Shown one piece after another: positions 15,058 to 23,331 of a stretch of 32,996 nt of DNA. This DNA comes from Chloroflexota bacterium (GTDB lineage Bacteria > Chloroflexota > Anaerolineae > Promineifilales > Promineifilaceae). The position numbers were made by a program, and so were the translations under genes. The notes under the pieces were generated by a model. It saw only the letters and a list, made by a program, of their open reading frames with translations. It searched no databases and was not told where the DNA came from. Position 1 is the stretch's first letter. The number at the start of each line of letters is the position of its first letter. The stretch covers positions 1 to 32,996 of the forward strand of contig JABFFZ010000066.1 of assembly GCA_013112725.1 (NCBI GenBank), read 5' to 3'.

Positions 15058-16284
15058 ATGAAACGAATTGCCTTGTTACTTTTAGCTGCGCTGCTTTTTA
15101 CGCTGGCCCTGTCAGCTTGCAGCGGCGGTGATGAATTAGTATGTGAAGATGCCATCGGTTGTGTCACGGTTGCACCCGATGAACCCATTACTATCGCTTA
15201 CATGCTCACCATCTCCGGCGCTACCGCCTTCCTGGGTGAAGATTCCCGTGGCGGCATTCAGATCGCCATTGATGATCGCGGTGGCAAATTGCTCGACCAT
15301 GACATTAACCTGAAAGGTGAGGACTCGGGTTGTAGCGCCGAAGGTGGGCAAACCGCCGCCCAGAAACTTGCCGCCGACACCCAAATTGTGGGTATCATTG
15401 GCTCTAGCTGCTCCAGCGAGGCTACAGCCGGACTGCCCATCATCAGCGAAGCCGGAATGCTCATGATTTCCCCCTCCAATACTGCCCCGGCTTTGACCGA
15501 TAAAGAAGGCACCTGGCATCCTGGGTACTACCGTACCGCGCACAATGACCTCTTCCAGGGCCGTGTTGCCGCCGATTATGCCTACAACGAACTGGGGGCA
15601 CGTACCGCCGCCACCATTCATGACGGCAGCCCCTATGCCGACGGGTTGCAGGGCGTCTTTGCCAACCGCTTCAAGGAATTGGGTGGTACCATTACCTTCC
15701 AGGGTGCCGTCAATGTCGGCGATACGGATATGCGCCCCATCCTCACTAATGTTGGCGCCGATTCGCCCGACGTCCTCTATTTCCCCATCTTTGAGCCAGA
15801 AGGCAACTTCATTGCCGCCCAATCCAAAGAAGTTGCCGGCTTAGAAAACACCATCCTGTTTGGCGCGGACGGTTTGTTGTCGGAAAGCTTCCCCTCTGGC
15901 ACAGGCCCGGCCGCGGTAGGTATGTATCTCTCTGGCCCCTATGTAGAGGGTGATGCTTACCAGCAATTGTTGGCCAAGTGGGACGCGAAATTTGGTGGTC
16001 CGCCGCCCAGCGGTTTCCATGCTCATGCCTATGATGCCACCAACATTCTGCTAGATGCTATTGAAAAAGTTGCCCTAAAAGGTGATGATGGCACGTTGCT
16101 GATACCGCGCCAGGCATTACGCGATGCTGTTACCGCCACTGCCGGTTTCCGCGGCGTGACAGGTACGCTGGCCTGTAATGAAACAGGTGACTGCGCTACC
16201 GGTGAGGCCCTGGGTATTTACAGAATCACCGACGCAGAAGTGAGCGGTGGTAATTGGCCGCCCGAAGCTGTCTGGACGCCGTAG
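15058..16284 (+). CDS. Liv-type ABC transporter substrate-binding lipoprotein
   Basis: A 408-residue type I periplasmic-binding-fold protein, anchored as a lipoprotein (signal peptide with lipobox LSAC, Cys21). ITIAYMLTISGATAFLGEDSRGGIQIAIDD is the typical opening of LivJ/LivK-like proteins for branched-chain amino acids and related compounds. Six further cysteines (CEDAIGC, DSGC, GSSC, TLACNETGDC) suggest up to three disulfides outside the membrane. An excellent ribosome site (TTAGGAGGAG) precedes the ATG. It is the first gene of the transporter operon, and hairpins after it can favour its expression over the permease genes. The ligand cannot be told. Confidence 0.9.
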   Translation: MKRIALLLLAALLFTLALSACSGGDELVCEDAIGCVTVAPDEPITIAYMLTISGATAFLGEDSRGGIQIAIDDRGGKLLDHDINLKGEDSGCSAEGGQTAAQKLAADTQIVGIIGSSCSSEATAGLPIISEAGMLMISPSNTAPALTDKEGTWHPGYYRTAHNDLFQGRVAADYAYNELGARTAATIHDGSPYADGLQGVFANRFKELGGTITFQGAVNVGDTDMRPILTNVGADSPDVLYFPIFEPEGNFIAAQSKEVAGLENTILFGADGLLSESFPSGTGPAAVGMYLSGPYVEGDAYQQLLAKWDAKFGGPPPSGFHAHAYDATNILLDAIEKVALKGDDGTLLIPRQALRDAVTATAGFRGVTGTLACNETGDCATGEALGIYRITDAEVSGGNWPPEAVWTP

Positions 16285-16298
16285 GCTTGTTTTCATAG

Positions 16299-16332
16299 AG
16301 ACCCTAAGGGCTTCACAAAACCCTTAGAGTCT
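16299..16332 (+). repeat. AGACCCTAAGGG-family hairpin after the binding-protein gene
   Basis: AGACCCTAAGGG (16299-16310) pairs with CCCTTAGAGTCT (16321-16332) with one wobble or mismatch, over the loop CTTCACAAAA; TTCAGTT follows. The same family occurs at 9211-9270. Confidence 0.8.
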
Positions 16333-16382
16333 TTCAGTTGCGAAAGCGGAATGAATTCAAGCAAATAAAATGACTGCCATGA

Positions 16383-16421
16383 TGAGCCAGGGAGAATGTT
16401 CCCTGGCTCATTCTTCATTCC
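16383..16421 (+). terminator. hairpin between binding-protein and permease genes
   Basis: TGAGCCAGGGA (16383-16393) pairs perfectly with TCCCTGGCTCA (16400-16410) over GAATGT, followed by TTCTTCATTCC. As a partial terminator or 3'-end stabiliser it would raise the binding protein above the membrane components, a frequent design in ABC importers. Confidence 0.65.
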
Positions 16422-16448
16422 ATACATCGAGGAAGAGGGGATTGCATA

Positions 16449-17519
16449 ATGGAAGATTTGCGGCGAAGACTTGATGGAGTTTCGTGGGTGGATCTCTTTC
16501 TGTGGGGGCTGCGCATTGTCATTATCTTGTTAATTGCGGTGGGGGCTTTTAATACGCTTACTTCCGGCAAATATACGATCACTACCTGGATCAGCCTGAG
16601 TATTTCTGGCCTGGCGCAAGGCAGTATTTATGCTCTCATTGCCCTGGGTTACACACTGGTTTATGGCATTTTGCTCATGATCAATTTTGCACATGGGGAA
16701 GTGTTTATGTCGGGGGCGTTTACAACAGTTTTTATTGCCAATTACTTTAATCAAACTGGCTTCCTTAATACCTATCCTCTGCTGGCCATATTGATTTTAA
16801 TGGTTATCGCGGCACTGGTTTCTATGTCGGTGGCGGTGCTGTTAGAGCGGATTGCCTACCGGCCACTGCGCGGCGCGCCGCGTCTGGTACCCCTGATTAC
16901 GGCTATTGGCGCTTCTTTCTTTTTGCAATACAGCTTTCGCGGTTTTTATGGTTCTGGCTTCCAGACCTACCCGACCGTGACGGCTCTGAGTGGGACATTC
17001 ACCGTGGGCAAGGTGACGATACCGGTGGTGCAGGTGGTTGTCTTTTTTGCGGCAATTGCCCTGATGTCTGGCCTGTACTGGCTGGTGGAACGCACCAAGA
17101 TGGGTAAATCTATGCGGGCGGTGTCTGAGGATAAAGAAGTAGCGGCGCTGATGGGTATTGATATTAACCGGGTGATTGTTTTTACCTTTGCCATTGGCGG
17201 CCTGCTGGCGGGGGCGGCGGGGGTTATCAATGGGCTGTACCGGCCACAAGGCGTCTACTTCTTTATGGGTTTTATTCCGGGCATCAAGGCATTTACATCA
17301 GCTGTCTTAGGCGGGATTGGTAGTGTGCCTGGCGCTATGTTGGGGGGATTGTTTTTAGGCGTTATTGAATCCATTGGCCCCAATCTGGTCTTGGAAGGAT
17401 TGGGCATTGATGGCGCGAATCAGCTAAAAGACGCGATTGCGTTTACGATGTTGGTGTTGGTACTCATTTTCCGTCCGCAGGGTATTTTGGGCGAACGGCT
17501 CAGCGAGAAGAAAGCATAA
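16449..17519 (+). CDS. livH: branched-chain amino acid-type ABC permease LivH
   Basis: A 356-residue polytopic membrane protein. An extra N-terminal hydrophobic segment (about 15-35) precedes the conserved LivH start GLAQGSIYALIALGYTLVYG. NFAHGEVFMSGA (79-90) is a family hallmark, and the region SEDKEVAALMGIDINRVI is the likely ATPase-coupling loop. GIKAFTSAVLGGIGSVPGAMLGG near the C terminus is typical. A ribosome site (GAGGAAGAGGGG) precedes the ATG. It would pair with LivM to form the channel. Confidence 0.92.
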   Translation: MEDLRRRLDGVSWVDLFLWGLRIVIILLIAVGAFNTLTSGKYTITTWISLSISGLAQGSIYALIALGYTLVYGILLMINFAHGEVFMSGAFTTVFIANYFNQTGFLNTYPLLAILILMVIAALVSMSVAVLLERIAYRPLRGAPRLVPLITAIGASFFLQYSFRGFYGSGFQTYPTVTALSGTFTVGKVTIPVVQVVVFFAAIALMSGLYWLVERTKMGKSMRAVSEDKEVAALMGIDINRVIVFTFAIGGLLAGAAGVINGLYRPQGVYFFMGFIPGIKAFTSAVLGGIGSVPGAMLGGLFLGVIESIGPNLVLEGLGIDGANQLKDAIAFTMLVLVLIFRPQGILGERLSEKKA

Positions 17520-17531
17520 GGCAGGTGTGTC

Positions 17532-19289
17532 ATGGCGCATATGGCAATGATGAATAAAACAGATGAGGCGAAGTTTGACGGCCGTGCCCTGGTGAAATTT
17601 GGCTTGCTGGCCGGTGTGGTGGCCACGTATGTGGCCGTTATTGGCATGATTGCTACGTTTAGCCAGCGGCAAGTGGTGGCCGGCTTGCTGACATTGGGGC
17701 AGGTGCTGCTCGTGGCCCCGCCGCTGGGCATGGCTTATTTTTCTGCCCGCAAAATGGCGGGGGAATCGGGCGGCAAAATCCTGGCTGCCGGGGCGAGCAT
17801 TGGCTTGTTGACCACCCTGCCGCTTATCGGCTTGATCATTCTGGCCAATAACACAAACATACGGATCATGTTTGTGAATATTTCGCCCCAATTGGTAAAC
17901 ATCCTAACGTTTGGGCAGGACAGTGTTTTTGTAGGCGTTTTGCTTTTGCTGGTTGTTTTGGCGTTGGCCAGTGTGGCCGGCGCCGGGTTGACCTTACTGC
18001 CCGCGCGCTGGCGGCAGGCGCTTGTGATGGGGGTGGCCTCTACATTGGGCATTGCCCTGATGAGTGAACTGTTTGTGGTTATATTGCGGGAACGGCTGGG
18101 CAATAACTTTGTGCGCCTCTTTTTTCAGAGTGGGGTGATGCGCTGGTATACGGCCGTTGGTATTTTCCTCATCGCCTTTGGTTTTACCCTTTTCTGGCAG
18201 TGGCGCGGCACCCAAATGCGTGGCCGGTTGCAGCAATTTACGGCCCCCCGGCAAAAGCAGGTGCGTTGGAGCGGCGCCGGGATTAGCGGTATTATCCTGC
18301 TCATCCTGCCCTGGGCGTTGGGGACTTTTCTCAGCGAAGTGCTGAACAATGTGGGTCTATACATCCTCATGGGGTTGGGGCTGAACATTGCGGTAGGCCT
18401 GGCCGGGTTGCTTGACCTGGGGTATGTGACCAATTTTGCGGTGGGGGCGTATGTCACGGCCGTACTTACCACCACCAGCCAATATGGCCTCGGCCCCATC
18501 CCTTTCTGGTTGGTCATTCCCATTGCCCTGCTGGCGGCCATGCTCACCGGCTTCGTGTTTGCCTTGCCCGTGCTGCGGATGCGCGGCGATTACCTGGCCA
18601 TTGCCACTCTAGGGTTTGGCGAAATCATCCGCGTGTTGGTGCTGTCGGACTGGCTGGCCAGCCGCATCGGTGGGCCGCAAGGTATTTTGGCGCTGCAAAA
18701 TCCGTCCATTGGCAATTTTTTCTTCGCGCGTCCCGAACATTTTTACTACATCATTTTGGTCGCCTGCCTGGCCATGCTTTTTGTCTCGGTGCGGTTAAAT
18801 AACTCCCGTACCGGCCGGCAGTGGATGGCGCTGCGCGAAGATGAAGACGTGGCCGCGGCGATGGGTATTGACACCATCCTCACCAAACTGCTGGCCTTTA
18901 CCCTCAGCGCCGCTGCCGGTGGCGTGGCCGGGGCCATCTTTGCCGCCAAACTGGGCACCGTCTTTCCGCAAAGTTTTAACCTGTTCGTTTCCATCAACGT
19001 GCTGAGCATTATCATCATTGGCGGTATGGGCAGCATCCCCGGCATTGTCTTGGGTGCATTTTTGCTCATTGGCGCGCCTGAACTATTGCGCGAGTTTCAA
19101 GAGTATCGCCTGCTCATCTACGGCGCGCTGCTTATTGTGGTCATGCTGCGGCGGCCTGAAGGGTTGTGGCCCTCCGCCACCCGCCGCCGTGAGCTACAAG
19201 ACGCCATGGACCTCACCAGCCATTTGGGTGTGGTCCATTCAGAGGTGATCAGCCATGGTCAGTCAGCCAATCCGTCCCGAATGGATTGA
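17532..19289 (+). CDS. livM: LivM-type ABC permease with a long N-terminal membrane extension
   Basis: A 585-residue protein, well above the usual 300-420. The LivM core starts at about residue 250; NNVGLYILMGLGLNIAVGLAGLLDLGYVTNFAVGAYV, LRMRGDYLAIATLGFGEIIRVL, REDEDVAAAMGID (coupling loop) and SINVLSIIIIGGMGSIPGIVLGAF are all LivM hallmarks. The preceding part holds about six hydrophobic segments (roughly 22-44, 50-70, 81-104, 130-155, 163-185, 208-228) that I cannot assign. The gene starts 12 bases after livH. A helical hydrophilic tail ends the protein. Confidence 0.9.
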   Translation: MAHMAMMNKTDEAKFDGRALVKFGLLAGVVATYVAVIGMIATFSQRQVVAGLLTLGQVLLVAPPLGMAYFSARKMAGESGGKILAAGASIGLLTTLPLIGLIILANNTNIRIMFVNISPQLVNILTFGQDSVFVGVLLLLVVLALASVAGAGLTLLPARWRQALVMGVASTLGIALMSELFVVILRERLGNNFVRLFFQSGVMRWYTAVGIFLIAFGFTLFWQWRGTQMRGRLQQFTAPRQKQVRWSGAGISGIILLILPWALGTFLSEVLNNVGLYILMGLGLNIAVGLAGLLDLGYVTNFAVGAYVTAVLTTTSQYGLGPIPFWLVIPIALLAAMLTGFVFALPVLRMRGDYLAIATLGFGEIIRVLVLSDWLASRIGGPQGILALQNPSIGNFFFARPEHFYYIILVACLAMLFVSVRLNNSRTGRQWMALREDEDVAAAMGIDTILTKLLAFTLSAAAGGVAGAIFAAKLGTVFPQSFNLFVSINVLSIIIIGGMGSIPGIVLGAFLLIGAPELLREFQEYRLLIYGALLIVVMLRRPEGLWPSATRRRELQDAMDLTSHLGVVHSEVISHGQSANPSRMD

Positions 19290-19297
19290 CTTCAGAA

Positions 19298-19331
19298 ATC
19301 CGTATCGGTTATCCGTAATCGGTTATCGGAT
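19298..19331. repeat. ATCCGTA/ATCGGTT heptad array before livG
   Basis: ATCCGTA (19298), TCGGTT, ATCCGTA (19311), ATCGGTT (19318) and ATCGGAT (19325) follow each other with a period of 7 except one 6-base unit, and can fold on themselves. The array separates livM from livG within the operon. Confidence 0.8.
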
Positions 19332-19355
19332 GAGGAACTAAAAAGGAATGCATCC

Positions 19356-20177
19356 ATGAGTAACGATATTCTGGTTGCCAACAAAATGACAAAAAACTTT
19401 GGTGGCCTGGTGGCGGTGGATTCGCTGGATTTTTACATTGAAGCGGGTTCCATTGTCAGCATCATTGGCCCCAATGGGGCGGGCAAAACAACCTTTTTCA
19501 ACCTGATCACCGGTTTCTACCAGATTGATTCTGGGGATTTGATCTTTGATGGTAAGCGGCTAAACGGCCGTAGCTCCGTCCAGATTGCCCGCTTAGGCAT
19601 TGCCCGCACTTTCCAAAACATTCGCCTCTTCAACAACATGACTGTCATTGAAAACCTGCTCGTCGGCCAGGAGCGCCACCTGAAATCGCGCTGGTTGGGC
19701 GCCATTTTGGGCACGCCGCATACCCGCCGCGACGAAGAAGCCGCCGCTGCCGAAGCCACGCGCTTGCTCCGTTTTGTGGGGCTGCGTGGCAAAGGTGACC
19801 TGTTGGCGAAAAACCTGCCCTATGGTGACCAGCGCCGCCTGGAAATTGGCCGCGCTCTAGCCAGCCAACCAAAACTACTGCTGCTAGACGAGCCTACCGC
19901 CGGCATGAATCCTAAAGAAACGGCTGAGACTACCGAATTTATCCAGCAGCTACGGGATGAACTGGGCATTACCATCATGTTGATCGAACATGACATGCGG
20001 GTGGTGATGGGCATTTCGGAACGCATTATTGTCATGGATTTTGGTAAGAAGATTGCTGAAGGATTGCCGGCGGAAATTCAAAAGAACCCGCGCGTGATTG
20101 AAGCGTATTTGGGCAGCAGCGCCCTGGAAGATTACAGCAAAAAGACGGAGGAAAAACATGGCGCTTCTGGAAGTTAA
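19356..20177 (+). CDS. livG: ABC transporter ATPase LivG
   Basis: A 273-residue nucleotide-binding subunit. Walker A GPNGAGKTT is at 38-46, Q-loop Gln87 in RTFQNIRLF, the LivG-type signature LPYGDQRRLEIG at 154-165 (instead of LSGGQ), Walker B LLLLDEP at 174-180 and switch His212 in LIEHDM. The C-terminal AEGLPAEIQKNPRVIEAYLG is typical of the family. AAGGA precedes ATG 19356. The last 20 bases overlap livF, indicating translational coupling. Confidence 0.93.
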   Translation: MSNDILVANKMTKNFGGLVAVDSLDFYIEAGSIVSIIGPNGAGKTTFFNLITGFYQIDSGDLIFDGKRLNGRSSVQIARLGIARTFQNIRLFNNMTVIENLLVGQERHLKSRWLGAILGTPHTRRDEEAAAAEATRLLRFVGLRGKGDLLAKNLPYGDQRRLEIGRALASQPKLLLLDEPTAGMNPKETAETTEFIQQLRDELGITIMLIEHDMRVVMGISERIIVMDFGKKIAEGLPAEIQKNPRVIEAYLGSSALEDYSKKTEEKHGASGS

Positions 20178-20871
20178 TGATATTCACGCCTACTATGGCA
20201 ATATCCATGCCCTGAAGGGGGTTTCGTTGACGGTGGAAAAGGGGGAAATCGTTTCCCTCATTGGCGGGAATGGCGCTGGCAAAACAACCACCTTGCGCAC
20301 CATTTGTGGGCTGCTGCATCCACGTGGCGGCAATATTCAATTCGATGGTGAGGATTTGAGCCGCATTCCTGCCCACCATCTGGTAGGCAAGGGCATTGCC
20401 ATGGTACCGGAAGGGCGAGGTATCTTTGCCAAACTAACGGTGCTGGCAAACCTGGAATTGGGCGCCTATACGCGGAATGATAAAGAGGGCATCAACGAAG
20501 ATTTAGAAAAAGTTTTTCACCTTTTCCCCCGTCTGGCGGAGCGGCGCACGCAGGTGGCGGGCACCCTCAGCGGCGGCGAACAACAAATGTTGGCCATGGG
20601 ACGGGCGATGATGTCCCGGCCACGTCTGCTGCTAATGGATGAACCTTCGATGGGGCTGGCGCCGGTGCTGGTAGATTTGATCTTTGCTACTATTACCGAT
20701 ATTAACAAGACGGGTACGACCATTTTGCTGGTGGAGCAAAATGCGCATAAGGCGCTGCAAGTGGCCAGCCGGGGGTATGTGCTGCAAACGGGGGAGATTC
20801 GGCTAAGCGACACGGCCGTTGCCCTGCAAAATAACGCCGAAGTGCGTAACCTCTATCTGGGGATTGAGTAA
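20158..20871 (+). CDS. livF: ABC transporter ATPase LivF
   Basis: A 237-residue nucleotide-binding subunit that pairs with LivG. Walker A GGNGAGKTT is at 36-44, signature LSGGEQQML at 137-145, Walker B LLLMDEP at 157-163 and LVEQN at 191-195. MVPEGRGIFAKLTVLANL is a LivF hallmark. The start ATG 20158 lies inside the end of livG, with GGAGG just upstream; an upstream in-frame ATG at 20098 is rejected because it lies deep in livG. Confidence 0.94.
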   Translation: MALLEVNDIHAYYGNIHALKGVSLTVEKGEIVSLIGGNGAGKTTTLRTICGLLHPRGGNIQFDGEDLSRIPAHHLVGKGIAMVPEGRGIFAKLTVLANLELGAYTRNDKEGINEDLEKVFHLFPRLAERRTQVAGTLSGGEQQMLAMGRAMMSRPRLLLMDEPSMGLAPVLVDLIFATITDINKTGTTILLVEQNAHKALQVASRGYVLQTGEIRLSDTAVALQNNAEVRNLYLGIE

Positions 20872-20894
20872 AACGTAAACGATTTTTACGTTTT
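20870..20894. terminator. AT-rich hairpin at the livF stop codon
   Basis: AAAACGTAAA (20870-20879) pairs perfectly with TTTACGTTTT (20885-20894) over CGATT. It begins on the livF stop codon and ends 7 bases before the next ATG. The short U-tract and the closeness to the next gene make termination uncertain; it may instead set the 5' end of the next message. Confidence 0.4.
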
Positions 20895-20901
20895 ATACTA
20901 C

Positions 20902-21891
20902 ATGAAACTCCGCATCCTGACCGCCGCCGAAGTCAAACAGGCTCTGCCCATGGCCGCTGCTATTGCCGGGATGAAGTCGGCTTATGCGCAACTGTCGGCC
21001 GGGTTGGCGGTGGCCCCTTTGCGCACCCATCTGGACATTACCGCCCACCAGGGCACAACGCTGGTGATGCCCGCCTTTTTGCCCCAAGACGGCGCCCTGG
21101 CGGTGAAAGTGGTTTCCGTCTTTTCCCAGAATGCGGGGCGTGGCGAGCGGGTGATCAACGGCCTGGTGCTGGTGATTGATGCCGAAACGGGACGGCCGTC
21201 TGCCCTTCTGGAAGGCAGCACATTAACCGCCATTCGCACGGGGGCCGGTTCCGGGGCGGCCACGGATTTGCTGGCCCGGCCTGACGCGCACGTGGTGACT
21301 ATCTTGGGCAGCGGCGTGCAGGCGCGTACCCAGCTAGAGGCGGTTTGCACCGTGCGCCCCGTCACCCAGGTGCGGGTATACAGCCCCAACCAGACGCGGG
21401 CCGCCTTATTTGCGGCCGAAATGGCCGGTGTGGGGCCAATTCCCGCTGATGTGCAGGTGGTGGTAGATGCGGCTACGGCCGTGCGCGCTGCCGACATCAT
21501 CTGCACCGCTACCACTTCGCACACGCCGGTTTTCGATGGCCGTGATCTGAAGCCGGGCGCACACATCAATGCCATTGGCTCTTACCAGCCCACCGTACAA
21601 GAAATTGACGCCGCCACCGTGCAGCGGGCGTTGGTTGTTGTAGACTCGCGCGAAGCAACGCTGGCAGAAACGGGCGACCTGATCATCCCCAGGCAACAGG
21701 GGTTGATTACAGCCGCCCACATCTACGCCGAGTTGGGGGAGATTGTGGCCGGGGTTAAGGACGGCCGTACCCACCCGCAGCAAATTACCCTGTTTAAGTC
21801 AGTGGGCACGGCCGTGCAGGACGCCATCGCCGGGCGCATTGCCCTGGCCAACGCCGCCCAAATGGGGTTGGGGACGCTGCTCGATCTCTGA
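20902..21891 (+). CDS. ornithine cyclodeaminase/mu-crystallin family protein
   Basis: A 329-residue NAD(P)-dependent enzyme of the OCD/mu-crystallin family. Lys69 (ALAVKVVSVF) and Arg112-Thr113 (TAIRTGAGSGAAT) match the substrate-binding positions, and GSGVQA (136-141) is the dinucleotide-binding turn. Members deaminate ornithine to proline or reduce imino acids; the exact activity cannot be read here. Its position 30 bases after livF suggests a link to the imported amino acid. I see no ribosome site at ATG 20902. Its last 93 bases overlap the convergent glycosyltransferase frame. Confidence 0.85.
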   Translation: MKLRILTAAEVKQALPMAAAIAGMKSAYAQLSAGLAVAPLRTHLDITAHQGTTLVMPAFLPQDGALAVKVVSVFSQNAGRGERVINGLVLVIDAETGRPSALLEGSTLTAIRTGAGSGAATDLLARPDAHVVTILGSGVQARTQLEAVCTVRPVTQVRVYSPNQTRAALFAAEMAGVGPIPADVQVVVDAATAVRAADIICTATTSHTPVFDGRDLKPGAHINAIGSYQPTVQEIDAATVQRALVVVDSREATLAETGDLIIPRQQGLITAAHIYAELGEIVAGVKDGRTHPQQITLFKSVGTAVQDAIAGRIALANAAQMGLGTLLDL

Positions 21892-23205
21892 ACCGTGTTT
21901 GTTCGTAGTTGGTGATTTATCGCCAACGGCGCTAAAGCGCCTACGACAAACCGACAAACATTGAGCCACTTTTTCCACAAACTGTACGGCCGTGCCCACC
22001 CCATCCTCCGCGCGTAATTTTTGGCCGAGGGTGGTGGCTTTTTGCTGCATGGCCTGGTCACGCACCAGGGTGGTGAGCGCCGCTGCTAGATTATCGGCCG
22101 TCAGCTTCTTTTGCGGGATTGGTTTGGGGCCAACCCCTAAACGGTACACACGTTCCCCCCAAAACGGTTGGTCGCCCAGAAAAGGGCAGATGAGGGTTGG
22201 TTTGCCGGCCTGTAGTCCGGCAGCAGTGGTGCCCGCGCCGCCATGATGCACCACAGCGGCCATCTGCGGGAAGAGCCAGTCGTGCGGCGCTTCTTTTAGC
22301 TGGAAGATACTTTCTGGCAAATCTCCTGGTTGCAGACCACCCCAGCCGGTGGCCAATATGCCGCGCTGCCCGGCCTTTTGCAAAGCAGCCACGGCGATGG
22401 CCGCCAGTTTGTCGGGGTGTTTCCCGGCCATACTGCCAAAGCCGATGTATATGGGTGGGGGGCCGGCCTGCAAAAATGCAGTTAAATCGGCCGGTGGCTG
22501 CCATTCGTCCGGTTGCTTCAGAAACCAGTAACCGCAGGCCTGCACCTCATCCGGCCAATCGGCGGGGCGGGGGATAAGGTAATGGCTGATGCCGTAGAGG
22601 GTGGGGGTGGTACGGCCGTCTGGCAGCCGCGTCTCATTCAAAAAACGCCCCCGTTTGGCCAATCCCAACTGTTGCCGGAACGCGCCAATCACATCGCCAT
22701 ACGGCGCGGAAATCATGGGCACCATCTGGTATGTCAGCCGGTTAAACCAGCCGCCCAATGTAAAATTGGTGATGGGCAAGGGGAAGGCGCGGGTGGGGGT
22801 ATACATGGGCAAAGCCATGGTCAGGATGATCGGTTTGCTCAGTTTTTCGCCGATGTGGTAGCCGCTGAGCGTTTTGGGGTGGTAGATGATTACATCGGGC
22901 ATGGCGATCTGGGCGGCGGCCCAGGCGTCCCGTACCATGCGGGCGATCATCGGTTTGACCAGACTCACTGCTTTGAAAGCTGAGCCACCACCTTCGATCA
23001 TTGCCTTGCCTTCGGGCGTTTCTATCAGGCGGATCATCTCGTCGTCCATCGGTAGAAAGGGGATCTGATGCGCTTCGACCATTTCCTGGAAGAGTGGGCC
23101 GGTGCAAATGGTCACGCTGTGCCCGGCTGCTTGCAGCCCTTTGCCCAGCGCCACATACGGCTGTACATCGCCGCGAGAGCCAATGGTTAAAATGAGGATT
23201 TTCAT
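21799..23205 (-). CDS. UGT/MGT-type glycosyltransferase (GT1) with an unusual C-terminal extension
   Basis: A 468-residue GT-B fold enzyme. The N-terminal motif TIGSRGDVQPYVALGKGL matches sterol- and macrolide-type glucosyltransferases, and the donor site HHGGAGTTAAGLQAGKPT (320-337) with PFLGDQPFWGERV is the UGT signature. The catalytic domain ends at about 417. Residues 419-436 are encoded by a structured repeat (21897-21951) and 437-468 by the antisense of the neighbouring gene's end, so this tail is probably not functional. A weak AGGA precedes ATG 23205. The TetR gene lies just upstream on the same strand, suggesting control of glycosylation of a small hydrophobic compound, possibly a drug. 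Confidence 0.85.
   Translation of the reverse strand: MKILILTIGSRGDVQPYVALGKGLQAAGHSVTICTGPLFQEMVEAHQIPFLPMDDEMIRLIETPEGKAMIEGGGSAFKAVSLVKPMIARMVRDAWAAAQIAMPDVIIYHPKTLSGYHIGEKLSKPIILTMALPMYTPTRAFPLPITNFTLGGWFNRLTYQMVPMISAPYGDVIGAFRQQLGLAKRGRFLNETRLPDGRTTPTLYGISHYLIPRPADWPDEVQACGYWFLKQPDEWQPPADLTAFLQAGPPPIYIGFGSMAGKHPDKLAAIAVAALQKAGQRGILATGWGGLQPGDLPESIFQLKEAPHDWLFPQMAAVVHHGGAGTTAAGLQAGKPTLICPFLGDQPFWGERVYRLGVGPKPIPQKKLTADNLAAALTTLVRDQAMQQKATTLGQKLRAEDGVGTAVQFVEKVAQCLSVCRRRFSAVGDKSPTTNKHGSEIEQRPQPHLGGVGQGNAPGDGVLHGRAH
21897..21951. repeat. three-way-junction repeat element
   Basis: An outer stem pairs GTTTGT-T-CGTA (21897-21907, one bulged T) with TACGACAAAC (21942-21951). Inside are two hairpins: TTGGTGA/TCGCCAA (21909-21915 with 21920-21926) and GGCGCT/AGCGCC (21928-21933 with 21936-21941). 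It lies at the convergent ends of two genes and is translated as part of the glycosyltransferase tail. Confidence 0.8.
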
Positions 23206-23235
23206 GGTTTTCCTGTAATCGTTCAGTTCCTCTGG

Positions 23236-23299
23236 AGACTTGACAAGTTTTTACACCTGAATTGCGGCAACTGCCTCTGGTAAAAAACTTGTCAAGTCT
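23236..23299. repeat. 17-bp inverted repeat, AGACTTGACAAG variant
   Basis: AGACTTGACAAGTTTTT (23236-23252) pairs exactly with AAAAACTTGTCAAGTCT (23283-23299). Compared with 2849-2911, each arm carries two substitutions and every one is matched by the complementary change in the other arm; the loop end CTGGTA is shared. It separates the TetR gene from the glycosyltransferase gene. Confidence 0.85.
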
Positions 23300-23331
23300 G
23301 AACGCTTACGTTTTCCTTTTCGGAGAAGGGA

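Noticed and set aside
14943..15131. Short frame GTG 14943 (62 codons) behind AAGGAGG in the transporter leader
   Set aside because: The ribosome-site-like sequence touches the GTG, leaving no spacing, and the frame runs into the lipoprotein gene in another frame with no conserved look.
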